A stretch of DNA of 64,000 bases from assembly GCA_037576215.1 (NCBI GenBank), contig JBANDB010000017.1, forward strand, positions 992,001-1,056,000. Reading direction: 5' to 3'. Positions 1 through 11,519 of this stretch are shown piece by piece. Position numbers and translations under genes: made by a program. Numbering within the stretch: the first letter of the stretch is position 1; each line of letters opens with the position of its first letter. The notes beneath the pieces were generated by a model. That model had not been told where the DNA came from, did no database searches, and saw only the letters and a program-made list of their open reading frames with translations. The DNA is from Armillaria gallica. Lineage: Eukaryota; Basidiomycota; Agaricomycetes; Agaricales; Physalacriaceae.

Positions 1-196
1 GTATGACCTTCGATGCCCTGCTCAAATCTGAGCTGTATCCTTCGTCAAAGGGGATCTTCTGCAACTCCTCGGATACCAACGCCGCTTGCTCTATGCCTGA
101 CTTGTTCAGGTGGGTATCAAGCTGGCCTTGAACGATTTCCCGCCTGTTAGCTTCGGTCTCCCCATGTCGTACGAGGTATATCCTTGCTGCAACCAT
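1..196 (-). CDS. Histidine phosphatase (phosphoglycerate mutase-like) family protein, N-terminal part only
   Basis: The gene reads leftwards and runs off the window edge, so only about the first 65 residues are visible. Near the N terminus it carries LVRHGETEANR, the phosphohistidine (RHG) catalytic motif of the histidine phosphatase superfamily. A GxxDTxLNxxGxxQA stretch follows, typical of the PGAM/fructose-2,6-bisphosphatase/TIGAR-like branch. The ATG at 194-196 sits five residues before the conserved LVRHG strand, which fits the family. The superfamily contains metabolic phosphatases, mutases and regulatory protein phosphatases; which of these this is cannot be told from the N terminus. 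It is divergently oriented to HOP1, with about 680 bases between the start codons. Confidence 0.85.
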   Translation of the reverse strand, partial: MVAARIYLVRHGETEANRREIVQGQLDTHLNKSGIEQAALVSEELQKIPFDEGYSSDLSRASKVI

Positions 197-875
197 GATC
201 GATAACGATCGAAGACAAAGACTTATTATCATTGGGCAAAACATTAAAAGATTAGTTTCGAACCTTGCCGGCCGTGCCCGCATTGACGTCACCCAGCTCC
301 CTTAAATGTTACCTTGCTTGTCAAGGTCTCTGTGGATCTACGTTCGCAAACCTAGTAACGTGATCCTACGCCATATCCGCGTCATGGCTTAGTAATGTAG
401 CTTGCTCACTCAGAATGGAATCAATAAATTATTGAATAAACGTCTCTATTCCCCTGCTAAGCATTGAACATGAGTGGTTGTGTTCTAGATCTCGTGAGCG
501 ACTACACCGCGGTCGCCGACTCAGACATGCCAGTAAAAGACAAGGCCTTGAAAGTCAGACGAAGATGGCAAAACTGCTGGACATACCGCTCCCTCAAAGC
601 CGATTGAACGACGTTGGGAAATATGAAGACATAAAAATGGAAGATAGAAAAAGGTAGAAGATGGGAAATTTACCATAAGCCAAACAGAGCGTGGAACCGC
701 TCAGCAAGGTATCAAAGTCGTAATGTTCGCCTTATCTATGAGGATCACATGATGACCGTGTCGCGTCGTTATCACATGCCAATGGTGACGTTTCCGGAAC
801 GCGAAGCTAGTTATCCGGCTTGCCCAACGACGACGACCACTCGTTCGCTACCCACACTCTTTCGGTCCCTTCGCT
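197..875. other. Intergenic region between the phosphatase gene and HOP1
   Basis: This is a divergent promoter region for the leftward phosphatase gene and the rightward HOP1 gene. I see no convincing ORF, RNA gene or repeat. There are A/T-rich patches (around 420-440 and 620-660) but no clear TATA box. Confidence 0.5.
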
Positions 876-3800
876 ATGCAGAACCAGCTCAACAAAACCG
901 AAACGCAAGCCATTTCGTCTGCGCAGAGTCTGGCATCCGTCCAGACGTTGTTAAAGGCAGGATTAGGATGCATAACTTTCATGAGGTGCGTACAATTTTC
1001 TTCCTCGTGCAATGCGTTTACTCATGACTGCCCAGGGATCTTCTTCCTCACGACAACTTCTCAGAAAGTAAGTCTTACTCTTCGTCGTCGTCAGCACGAG
1101 ACCGATGCGCGACACAGGTCATTTCGTCACGTCGGAAGAGAGCGCCTCACAAGATTCGTCGGGAAGTTTCTCCTCCCTGGACCTGCAGAAGAAACGGAAT
1201 GTCAACAGCTTCAAAATCATGGTGCATTGCTTCAGGCGGTATCAAAGAAATAATTGTGTCTGACGCACAAATTCAGACGATGACACGCGGGTATACCGAT
1301 GAAGCTGATCGGCTGCTCAACTATTTGGTGAGCACCCTTTTCTATGCTCCACATACCGCCGTTTCATCTCCTTGTAGGAATATGGAGTATTCGACGCCCT
1401 TCAGAAGCAGTATCTGCGTACTTTTATATTCGCTGTTTACCTTGTAAGTTCCTTTGTACGACATCCTTGGTATCAGTGCTAAAATATGTTCAGGATAACA
1501 AGGATCCCAACAAGTATGTGCGCATATATGGAGCTCTTCATGCATATAACTGACAGTCACGTCGAAAGCATCATCGAAGCATACACATTCAACTTCCAGG
1601 CAAGGACATCCTAATCGAACAACTTCCAATCTTCTTACTCTTTCTAGTACCATAAACTTCCCGGGACCGACACCACTGTTCCCGTCATGACGCTTGGCGA
1701 CGACACAAAGCGCACGCCACTCAGAGGGTTCAATGCTAGAAAGAAAGACCCTGTCGCCGAGGCAGTGAGCAAAGGGAAGTTGCCTACCCTTCGGGACGTT
1801 AAAAGGAGCGTCAAGGTGCGTAGCAATTCCATATCCTATTTCCTGCTGACCATACACCTGTTGTCCAGACCCTGTTGAAAACGTTAATCACGTCGATGAC
1901 ACAAATGGATGTTCTTCCAAGTGAGCGAGTTCGGAACTCACGGATATTCACGATGCTGACCCTTCAGAGCGCCGTTTTGCTTCTTTCAAGATGTTTTACA
2001 CCGACGACACCCCTTCCGAATACGAGCCTCCTCATTTTATAGCTGCGGACGCAGAAAAGGACAAGTGGTTTTTTATGACCCATGACATGGATGAGATACC
2101 GGATAAATGGGGCGTTGGAAAGGTTGACACTGGTCACCATGCGTACGTTCTGATATCAGCGCTCTTCATCGCACTGTTCAATGTTGCCGCTTTCAGTGTA
2201 AATGTTAGTGTGACCTCTATCGCCACCTACCTTCCTTCTTCGACTGAACATGACAATGCACCGTTTACTGGGACTACGACGCGCGGCCTGACTGCACCCA
2301 GCCTCTCTCCCACTGAAGAAGCAACACTACGTATGGAGCAGGCGGCAAAGCAGAAAGAGGACGCCGAAAATAGGAATATCGTTTGGTCAGCGGAAGATGT
2401 GATGTGCGACGAAGACGCAGACGGGGAGGACGAGGCTGATTTCGTGCAGCAGCCTGATGGTACATATGTGCTTGCTGGAGTGGCTCAGCAGGAGGCGAAG
2501 CCTGTACCTATAGGCCTCAGAACGGAAGGCGGCTGCATTGAGCCGATACCAGCGGAGATGATGCCTGTTGACGAGGAAATCTTTGGTGGGTCAACCCAGA
2601 CTGTGCCGACGCGTCTGAATGATATGGTGAGAGTGTGTCAGATTTCAGGATTGCTCGTCAGTACTTAAAAAGAGTTTGTAGCTCGCGAAGAAGACTGTGG
2701 ACGTCGTTATGATCGACGAGACGCAACCTGTGGGTGACCAAACCCCAAAACCAGGGTATCTCTCTTCGGACAGGGATGGTTCCACCTCCATTCGGCCCCG
2801 GAACGGTTTACTTGACTTCTCCCCAACACAGCCCTGTCGTTCGAGATTAACAACACCTTCTCCTGGATCACCGTTGCCCAGCGTATCTGATAAGGACGAC
2901 ATAGACACACAGCTATTGCAGAAGCTGGTGTTAAGTGCCAATGATGGGGACGATACCGAGATGCTAGGTGCGACGATTAGCTACGAGTCGCCACTCTTGC
3001 TTACTATCTCTAGATATGGAGACGCAGGCGATGGACTATTGCCATTCAGAGAGTATACAATCATACGGCCCAAGTCATCAAAGCGTCCCCAAGATTATCG
3101 ACGTCGATACTGCAACACCAAAGCCGGAAAAACAGGTCAAACCCGACACTGATGTTGTTGAATGTGAATGTGGTGTTTCCGTATGTCACGCTTCGGAGGT
3201 TTCTACAGATTCTCACGCCTAAGCTGCAGCTCGAGGATGATGGTTGCTGCCTCTGTGAAGGCGGGTGTGGGCGCTGGTACCATGTTTGGTAAGTGCAAGA
3301 CCACACGGTATTAATCTGGCTTTCTGACCATAATATAGGTGTATGGGGTATGTAGCTGTAGAAATCTGACCCTATCAGCTCGCTTAAAGCTTTGCAGATA
3401 TCATTCCGCGCAGGACCCACGTCTTCCGGACAAGTTTGTCTGTTTTGACTGTCGTGTGCGCGCCGATCCATCGTGGGGGTTGATTAAAATGGACCTTTTC
3501 CCCACGATGCTGTCCAAATTCAGAGAACTTGCATCTTTCAGGTTCGTGTTTAAGAATGAACTTCTTATCACTTTATGGACCTGTTCCAGGCGAGCTATCA
3601 AGATCGCGGAGAAATTTGAGCCGGAAACTGCGGCTCAGTTCACGAAGCAAATGGGTATAATCTCATCGACACTTTGTGAATAAAGCTTGACTCGACGTTG
3701 TGTATAGGATGCGAGAATAATCTTGGTAAACAGTTGTTCAAACGCCTAGAGATTGAAAGTATGCTGGGTTGTTTGACGTCTCTTCCTTACAATTGCTGAC

Positions 3801-4327
3801 ATCCTTCTCAGACTTCATAGTTGAGCATGAGACTGTCATCGATGATATCGGCTTCACGGAGAGTCGAGCCCGGAACGGGAAAGGTAAAGGCAAGGTGAAA
3901 GGAAAGCAAACGAAGACACGGAGAAACGTCCAAAAGGCGAAATATGTCTTCAATCGCCAATCGAAACATACCAAGGAATATTCAGATTATTTCGATCCAA
4001 GTCACGATGCGGAGAGTCGCCTCATAGGTTTGCCACAATCGGTTGGTGATGCCCTATTCATATGGAACGATGGTGTATGTTAATCCGTTCTAGAAACCAA
4101 ACGCGAGGTCACGCCCTGGCATGTCGACGTCAAAACCTCAGCGTGCACCGCTGCCTCCGGCTAAGATTCTAGTGAACGACACGCAGACCCAAGACGACCT
4201 TGAAACTCAGACGGCGCCGCCCTCGTTATCCTTTGACAAGCTGAAGCGAACTAAACCCGATGAAGACTCGAGGCCCAGGAAGAGGGTGAAAGTTTCTGTC
4301 GCACCTGGTGTCGATCTGGCGGAATGA
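876..4327 (+). CDS. HOP1: HORMA-domain meiotic chromosome axis protein Hop1, with PHD-like zinc finger
   Basis: This is a many-intron gene (about 17 introns) encoding roughly 850 residues. The N terminus is a HORMA domain: a SLxxVxTLLKAGLGCITFMR helix, then the RGYTDEADRLLNYLE segment, FDALQKQYLRTFIFAVYL, and DPNNIIEAYTFNF, which are hallmarks of Hop1/HORMAD. GVGKVDTGHH closes the domain. A long acidic, Ser/Pro-rich linker follows. A Cys-rich PHD-like finger (CECGVS, CCLCEGGCGRWYHVWC) is next, and then helical segments consistent with the winged-helix chromatin-binding region reported for Hop1. The basic C-terminal tail is a candidate closure motif, inferred from position only. Hop1 assembles on the meiotic axis and promotes inter-homologue recombination through Red1 and Mek1. 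The start at 876 is the first ATG of the HORMA exon; the stop is at 4325-4327. Some exon borders in the middle are approximate. Confidence 0.9.
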
Positions 4328-4808
4328 CATGCTGGTTCTTTGGTCTTTGCTTATTCTTTTGCTGTGGAACGCACTGTACTTGCTGTCTGGTTCGCATGAT
4401 TTCTATTGGGATACTTCGGAGAAATGTGTATTGTTGCTGTGTCTGTTCAACCTAGAATCGCTAAAATGTATTAGTATTATTGCTGAAAGATCATCGTCGC
4501 GGGTTTACACATTCAACAATAGTCGTCATATTTTCTCGACAAAGGGTACTATCATATGCTCCATTGAAGATACAGCAGAAGTCATTTCTGACAAATAGCC
4601 AATTGTTGTCTCCCGGGACCGCGTCGCAAGGCTCCAGCGGCGGGGAGAAAGACCAGAGCCGATTATCGCCAAAGTACCTCAAGGAAGCTCGCATCATGTC
4701 TGGTTGTTTTCAATTAACAAGCGTTACTAACATCTTGTCACTACTCTACAATTCTAGCTTCCAGGCAACCACTGCGGGTCGAGGAAATGAAGCTCTGATA
4801 GAAATCTG

Positions 4809-6929
4809 TCACTTCAATTCGATGACCTCGTTCATGATCTGACAATCCTGACCCTTCGAACCTCGCCATCTGGCGTTCATTGTGATATTGGAGAAACGTA
4901 GATCATGTTGGAAATGGGCAACATTCATGCCTCTGGCAAGTTCGTCGGACGACTGCCAAACTGGCTTGTAATCATCTTCACGTGTCGTGTGAACAAGCCA
5001 GGCTTCATCCGCGTGCAGGAGATCTTTATATTTGATTGCTTTAGAGATCTGGGACTGGACGGAAACTGCGTCTAAAGTTGCAGCCACCTCCAGGATGATA
5101 GTACGCTCTATCGGTGTACCTTTAGTGAGAATGATATTGGGGTGGATTCCGTCCAAGTATGAATGCCATTCAACGGCGACGGACCAAGCGTCAGACGAGC
5201 CGAGCCAACTGGAGAGTATCCTTGCCAATTCGGTTTCATAAACCCCTTGGTCAAGGACCCGCTCTCCTCGATGGCCACATACAGGAACATCTACGATCTT
5301 GCTCGACGAGCAGCATACAGTTTGCAAGAGGTTTCTGTTGAAAAACTGTAATGCCGTCCGTAAAATATCGACGACGATCACATCATTGTTCGCTACAGGC
5401 GAAGCTGGTGGATGAGGTGCAGGAAACTTGACAGGGATGAGCTTTGTTCGCAAGAAACCATCCACAAATGCCGAAGACATCTGATATTCAGATCGAAGCC
5501 TGTCCAGCCTGTGGAGGACGCCCTCTGCCGTTAAGAAGTTAGCAAGTTTCTTCTCTTTCTCGGAGCCAACGTAAACGGGGCCAAGATAGCCAAGGAAGTA
5601 ATAGTAGAGAAGAGCAACAGCGTCGTGGGCGTCAGGATCCTGAAGAGATTGCAACATCTTCTTGTAAGTAGGGTGGCGACCGAACCATTCATATAGCTCA
5701 TGGATTGTATTCTGTTGCCAGTGGGCGAAAGTGACATTCTGGTTGTCATTTGAGGACCGGAGCTTGTCATGAATGAACTGCCCACATAGGCATACAGTTG
5801 CGGGATGGCTGCATGCGTATTCTCAGTCATGAACAGTACCAAAGCGGATATTGAAGCGTACCCTCCAGAGTTAATCCATATTTCTTTGACGATATCGGGA
5901 TTCAAAGTAAAGTGATTGTCTTTTTGAAAGTCATGGAAGAGACTCTCGACTTGCGGAAAGGAAAAATAAGGGATTTGAGTGCCTTCGAAAACTATTAAGG
6001 GCGTTGACGGGGCGCTGAGTGTCCCAGTCGCAATCAAGCCGTCCAGGGAATAGTCGGCGCGTCTGCACTCTTGGAGGAATCGAAGTGTGCCGAGGAAATC
6101 GTGCAAGACATCCGAAGAAGCGGCATGTAGCTCATCGATGTCATCGACAAGGAGAAAAAAGTGTTCGTCCTTTTCCTCGACAAGGAAATACGCAGCGAAG
6201 TCGTTCCCATGGGTAAACGGGGGCACATCACGCACCCCCATACAAACTGATCTATAGACGGAATCCCAGAACGTCTTGAGGTCTTCCGTAATTTGTAAAT
6301 CCTTGAGGGACAAGCTTTTCGCGCAGGGGTTAGCTGCTTATAATTAAAGTGCTCAGGAAAAGAAAGACTGACTGAATAACTGTGTATTCCTCGAGACGTG
6401 ACTTGATATCGAGTAGTCGCATGGTCCTACCTGACCCCCGAGGGCCAAGGAGCAGAGGAAATCGTCCTCTCAGAGCCATGTATATGCACATTTCTGCCTC
6501 TTCGATGTCAGGTTGCACAAAATACCCTCGCTGTGTATCATTTATATTTGATGGGGTGTGTATGATCCATTCTCTTTCTGTTACGACAGTCAATGTAATG
6601 AAGTTTCCAGGATTAGCACCATACCGCTTTCGGTTTCAGGATGCTTGTGAATTGCGGGACTGCTGGAAGACTCCAGTATGGTTGATTTGAGGGTACTGTG
6701 ATATCGGCGAATAAAACCGAGAGCTTCGCCTGAAGGCCAGAAAGTTATTAATGATTGACCAGTAACAATAGGAGCCTAGTCCTGAACACATACCATTGGA
6801 GGGCTGTACAACTACTGACCTTGTTCGCAGCCTGGCGTAGGCTCCGCTTTGGACGATGGAAGATGGCACTGCAGGGACCTCATTCAGACAAGACCGCAGG
6901 AACTTGGAAAATCGTGTTAACAGAGTCAT
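4809..6929 (-). CDS. Crinkler-like P-loop NTPase fused to a PD-(D/E)XK-type nuclease domain
   Basis: This is a spliced gene of about 650 residues. The first exon (ATG at 6927-6929) is basic and hydroxylated, like a mitochondrial presequence. Next comes a P-loop ATPase domain: Walker A GPRGSGRT, Walker B-like HFFLLVDDIDEL, and a downstream GGHPATVCLCG segment near sensor-2 position of STAND/AAA-like ATPases. The C-terminal third has the layout of a restriction-endonuclease fold: YETELARIL helix, a central strand ending HPNIIL, an IILEVAAT strand, then a Tyr-rich helix and a WLVHTT strand. This NTPase-nuclease pairing is known from Crinkler-type (CRN) eukaryotic proteins. The usual catalytic Asp is Asn (HPN) and the ExK Lys is Ala, so nuclease activity is doubtful. 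Introns rebuilt with good splice sites: about 6698-6766, 6558-6603, 6317-6374 and 5810-5866. No signal peptide or classical CRN LxLFLAK leader is seen. Confidence 0.7.
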
Positions 6930-7166
6930 GGAGAAAACCCTGGAAACGAAAAGAGAGACATTGGAGATTCCAGGATCGATAACGTAAGTAGTTCCTGCTC
7001 AGTACTATGATGCGAAGCCTGGGGTATAAAGAAACACCACGAATTAAATTGAGGTGGGAAGAAACCCCTTCACGACAATGGGACTTTTAACGAGCAGAGG
7101 CATTTCCTACATAGGTGCCTGGTGGTAAACTGTAAGAACAATTCAACCGGTTAAAATTAAACGGTG
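6930..7166. other. Spacer between the NTPase-nuclease gene and the tRNA-Ser-like gene
   Basis: This is a promoter-side spacer of the leftward NTPase-nuclease gene. Just left of the tRNA-like gene, at 7151-7162, there is a T-rich run on the minus strand (TTTAATTTT) that could end Pol III transcription. Nothing else is supported. Confidence 0.45.
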
Positions 7167-7258
7167 CGTCACTGTAGAGATTCAATGAACTCTAGCAGGC
7201 CAAGCCCAACCGCTTAGAGAATAGCAGGCGATCCCGTTAACCACTCCGGCATAGTGAC
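7167..7258 (-). tRNA. tRNA-Ser (anticodon GCU), atypical T loop; possibly a pseudogene
   Basis: Read on the minus strand, the acceptor stem GTCACTA starts at 7258 and six of its seven bases pair with AGTGAC ending at 7168; the seventh is an A-C mismatch. The D arm is CCG-GAGTGGTTAA-CGG. The anticodon stem ATCGC/GCGGT encloses a 14-base loop containing GCT, best read as a normal CTGCTAA loop carrying a 7-base intron. A long variable arm (TGGGC/GCCTG) marks it as class II, that is serine. The T stem TAGAG/CTCTA pairs perfectly, but the loop is ten bases (TTCATTGAAT), as if ATT had been inserted into the standard TTCGAAT, which also breaks Pol III box B. A T-rich tract follows downstream. Confidence 0.65.
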
Positions 7259-8147
7259 AGATCGCAAATGAAGCAGATCAGCCAACATTAGAGCAACTCG
7301 GGAGGATCGGAGTCTGAACTGCTGTCACGCTCCGTTCTAACCCAATAAGTATTTCAAATTCAAAATTTCTCTTTCTCTTCGAATTCAACTCGAATTCGTT
7401 TATTCAAAATGTTTAGAGTTGCGGTGACTTTAAAAAAGTTTAAGACTAAAAACGTTCTAGTTACATCCCGGCAGCGTACCTTATGTTGATGGGATTCCCT
7501 GAAAAACATGGTCAGCATCCACTATCCTACTACCATGTTCACACATCCGTTGGCCAACAATCAATCTGGTTGGTTTACCTATACCGAACAACTCTCCATC
7601 AACTTTCAGTCTCTATGTATCTTTCGAGTCTCTACCGATGCGTACCACTGCCGCATGATCCTTACCGAAAGGCCACATTGTACAGATATTCCAAGGTCGA
7701 CAACCTGTTAACGAGAACTTCAATAGACAATAATGCCGTTTTTAACTTCAGCAGAAGATCAATCCCTTCATCCTCTAGATTCAGCGCGATCTCTCGCCTG
7801 CGCTGAGGCTGAGATAGGTGACTTTGTCTGAAGCTGTTCAGCAACCCAGACTACGAAGCGATCAGTTACTACCTATCATACATCGTTGCACATATGTTCT
7901 TCCGATTGTCCTGGCTTCGTGAACGCACCCGAATTCCTTGGTAAGCCGTGTCTGATTGTTATCATGGATGAAAATGATAATGACTCGAAAAACCAATTGC
8001 ATCTGTAGAACAGCCACAACTCTTGACACGTCGTTCATAACTACCCGCATATCCTGGGTACAACGTGTTCAATCTTGAGAGGACACGTCATGCGCGATAT
8101 AAATGTAATGTTCGTGCTGCCCGAAAAGATACCAGATCTCCCCACAA
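7259..8147. other. Intergenic region upstream of KAR2
   Basis: The first part (7330-7460) is A/T-rich with overlapping GAATTC-type short palindromes. I see no ORF with recognisable protein character. The last 150 bases form the KAR2 promoter and leader and include two ACGTG-type cores, described separately. Confidence 0.45.
8062..8090. promoter_or_regulatory. Two ACGTG cores upstream of KAR2; possible unfolded-protein-response element
   Basis: An ACGTG core on the plus strand (8063-8067) and TGACGTGTCC on the minus strand (8081-8090) lie 57-85 bases before the KAR2 start codon. Hac1/XBP1 bZIP factors bind TGACGTGG-like sites upstream of BiP genes in yeast and animals. The match is short and the assignment is inference. 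Confidence 0.3.
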
Positions 8148-10715
8148 ATGTCATTTCATGCACAAATACGACGCCGTCAAAATCAAAGACGTGCTCGAAG
8201 GCGCATCACCGCGTATTCGTCTCTGTCTATCATATTCTTCACCGTCCTCGCGATCATATGTCTATGTCCGACCTCTGTAAAGGCAAGCCCTAATGATGAT
8301 AAAATCGAGGGGCCTGTTATTGGTATTGGTATGCGTCCAGCCATTATTTATCGCGATCGTTCTAAGTACTACTCTCACAGACCTGGGAACCACTTATTCC
8401 TGTGTAGGGTGAGATTTTTCTTCTACATATTCTTTAGATAAAATTTGACAATGCAATCATAGGGTACAGCAAGGTGATCGTGTAGAAATTATCGCGAATG
8501 ACCAAGGTCATCGTATCACACCGTCTTGGGTTAGCTTCAAGGACGGTGAAAGATTGTAAGTCAGCTTCTTCAGTTATGTGCTTAAGGATTGCACCAATTC
8601 TTCTTTTCTCAGAATCGGGGAAAGCGCCAAACATGCATTTCATTCGAATCCGCACAATACAGTTTTCGATGCCAAGCGTTTAATTGGCCGTAGGGTCGAT
8701 GACCCAGACGTACAGAAGGACATGAAGCACTGGCCATTCAAAGTGCAGGAGAAGAACGGAAAGCCGGCGGTTTCTGTGCAATATGATGGCGAGACGCGCG
8801 ACTTTGTACGTTTTATTCTGGCGCGTCTGAGACTCTTGACGCTGATTCGAACATCTAGTATCCCGAAGAAATCAGCGCTATGGTACTTTCCAGGATGAAG
8901 GAGATAGCCGAATCATATTTGGGGGAAAAAGTCTCGCACGCCGTAGTCACTGTCCCCGCGTGTAAGGCATCTTCATGTAATCATTGGGTAGTCTGCTTAT
9001 TCTTTTTCTATGCTAGACTTCAATGACGCACAACGCCAGGCCACAAAAGATGCTGGTACGATTGCTGGACTCAACGTGCTTCGCGTCATGAGTGAGCCTA
9101 CTGCTGCTGCCCTCGCGTACGGCCTCAACAAGAAAGGCGCCGAATCCAAGATCATCGTCTATGACCTCGGCGGAGGAACCTTTGATGTATCTCTGCTCTC
9201 TATCGAGGATGGCGTTTTCGAGGTTCTCGCCACAGCCGGAGACACTCACCTCGGAGGCGAAGACTTTGATAATCGCGTCATTGACCACTTGGTAAAGAAG
9301 TACAAGCAGAAGACAGGGACTGACGTCTCAACAAACCAGAAGGCGATGGGAAAACTCAAGAAAGAGGTGGAGAACGCCAAGCGTACGCTGTCTATGCAGC
9401 AGAGCACCCGGATCGAGATTGAGAGCTTCGAGAATGGTAACGATTTTTCGGAGACGCTGACGAGAGCCAAGTTTGAAGAGCTCAATATGAGTCTCTTCAG
9501 GAAGACCATGAAACCTGTCGAACAGGTTCTTAAAGATGCAGACATGTCGAAGAATGACATCGACGAAGTATGTTATTTTCGTTTCTCGACCTTCTCGTTA
9601 CCTGACGATACTTCACTCAGATCGTCCTTGTTGGTGGATCCACACGCATTCCCAAAATTCAGCAAATGCTCAAGGATTATTTCGGGAAGGAGCCGTCGAA
9701 GGGTATCAATCCCGACGAGGCTGTCGCATACGGTGCTGCCGTCCAAGGAGGTATTCTTTCCGGCATCGAAACAGGAGCTATCGTCGTAGACATCTGCCCT
9801 CTGACTCTGGGTATCGAAACGACCGGTGGCGTAATGACAAAACTCATCCCTCGTAACACCATTATTCCAACACGCAAAAGTCAAATGTATGTATCCAGTT
9901 GTATGGTGGAACATCCTACTGACTTTTATCTCTTGTAGTTTCTCTACCGCGGCTGATAACCAGCCTACCGTTCTTATTCAAGTCTTCGAGGGAGAGAGGG
10001 GGATGACGCAGGACAATAACCTCTTGGGAAAATTTGAATTGACAGGCATTCCGCCGGCTCCGAGAGGCGTTCCTCAGATTGAAGTAACTTTTGAAGTAGA
10101 TGCCAATGGTATCATGAAAGTGTCCGCTGCTGATAAGGGAACGTGCGTGTTTTCCTTGTTTCTCAGTCAAGAACGTTTGCTCATTAGATGCGATAGCGGG
10201 AAAACGGAAAGCATCACTATCAAGAACGAAAAAGGTCGTCTTAGTCAAGAGGAGATTGACAGAATGGTTGTGGAGGGCGAGAGATTTGCCGAACAGGTGA
10301 GGCGGCATCAACGTTTGAGGTTCTTTTTTACTAACCTGAGCCACCCTAATCAGGATAAGCTTCAGAAGGAGCAAATTGAAGCATTGAACGCCTTGTCTTC
10401 GTTCATCTACGGAATCAGAGGTCAATTGAACGACCAAGAGGGACTTGGAGGAAAGCTCGACACATCCGACAAGGAAATTGTTTCGGAGGTAATTCATGAG
10501 ACTATAGGTTGGATCGAGGATAGCGGGTCCATTGCTACCACAGAGGAATTGGAGGAAAAATTGGCTGGTAAGCGGCAGCGGATATTGTTTCGTTTCACTT
10601 CAAATTGACAGTATACGCAGAGATTCAAAGTACTATAAATCCCATTACCGCCAAGCTGTATCAGTCATCAGGTCCGCAAGAATCGGGATGGGATCGCCCT
10701 GACGATGAGTTGTAG
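8148..10715 (+). CDS. KAR2: ER-lumenal Hsp70 chaperone BiP/Kar2
   Basis: This is a spliced gene of about 680 residues. The N terminus has a basic region followed by a hydrophobic stretch (about residues 22-45), fitting an ER signal sequence. The Hsp70 ATPase domain shows [42 protein letters not shown] (here [15 protein letters not shown]) and [12 protein letters not shown]. The linker and substrate-binding domain follow ([21 protein letters not shown]). It ends in the ER-retrieval signal DDEL, which separates it from cytosolic and mitochondrial Hsp70s. BiP folds and translocates secretory proteins and restrains the UPR sensor Ire1. About nine short introns were resolved by frame. The start at 8148 is the first ATG in frame with the signal sequence, but the long Arg-rich n-region leaves it slightly uncertain. 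Confidence 0.96.
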
Positions 10716-11519
10716 AGGAACATAACATACCCAGCATTGTACATCTGTCATCCTATTTTATTGCAAGGATAGCTTACTTATTTGTTGCTTATTTGCTCAA
10801 GAGGTAACCGGTATTTTCGGACCGCAAACATGATAGCCGGCGGTTTTGCCTCGGATGACATCATTCGATCGGAATACAAATTCCACGTGTCCTGTCTTAA
10901 CCTTTGTTCAATGCTTAATCCCCCCCTTTCCGAGACAACACATGGCGCATTACATCCATAGCTCTGGGATTCGACGACAGTTTCTGGTATCTAATTTTTT
11001 GATGGGATTCGCTTTATCCCGACAGAAAGCCCGTTTTGATCGACCTGAGGCTATCAAAAAATCAGTGGCACGATGCTGCGGCGTCGACCTCTTGATTAAT
11101 CTTAGGGCAGCTGTCTGCTTCCCTCCTCCATTTTAAGCTCGGTAAAACCGAAATCAAATGGGTATAGTATACTGGATAAAAAATTTACGATCTACCGTAA
11201 ATCTCAATCTACCAGGAACTCAGTTTTCTTCTCTGTCTGAAACGAGGCTAGCATCCTATTGTTCTCGGTATCAGCTGTACCCTATCCTCGTAATATCCAG
11301 CTACTCTATGAGCCGACGCTTTTCCTATTCTGGGCCTAACAAAGCCTTGAGTCTTGTCTTGAAACCCCGTCGTGGTTGTATCTGGATCTTTCATCTTGAA
11401 TGTTTTCACTTTTTTGTCTTCCTCCTCCTTTTCCTGCGGGACATAGGAGGAAGCGTCGGTTCTCTTAAATAGGCCTACAATTTGCCGTACCCAACCTCAT
11501 CTTCTACCCATCGTTGACC
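10716..11519. other. Intergenic region between KAR2 and the terpene synthase
   Basis: It contains the 3' end of KAR2 and the promoter of the terpene synthase. A CT-rich block with TCTTTTC-type runs (about 11395-11440) precedes the start codon, as is usual in this genome. No further gene or repeat is supported. Confidence 0.45.

Noticed and set aside
6630..6645. In-frame TGA in the 5' part of the NTPase-nuclease gene, suggesting a pseudogene
   Set aside because: Using the better donors (GTATGT near 6766 and GTATGG near 6603) the exon is read in another frame and joins the ATPase domain without a stop.
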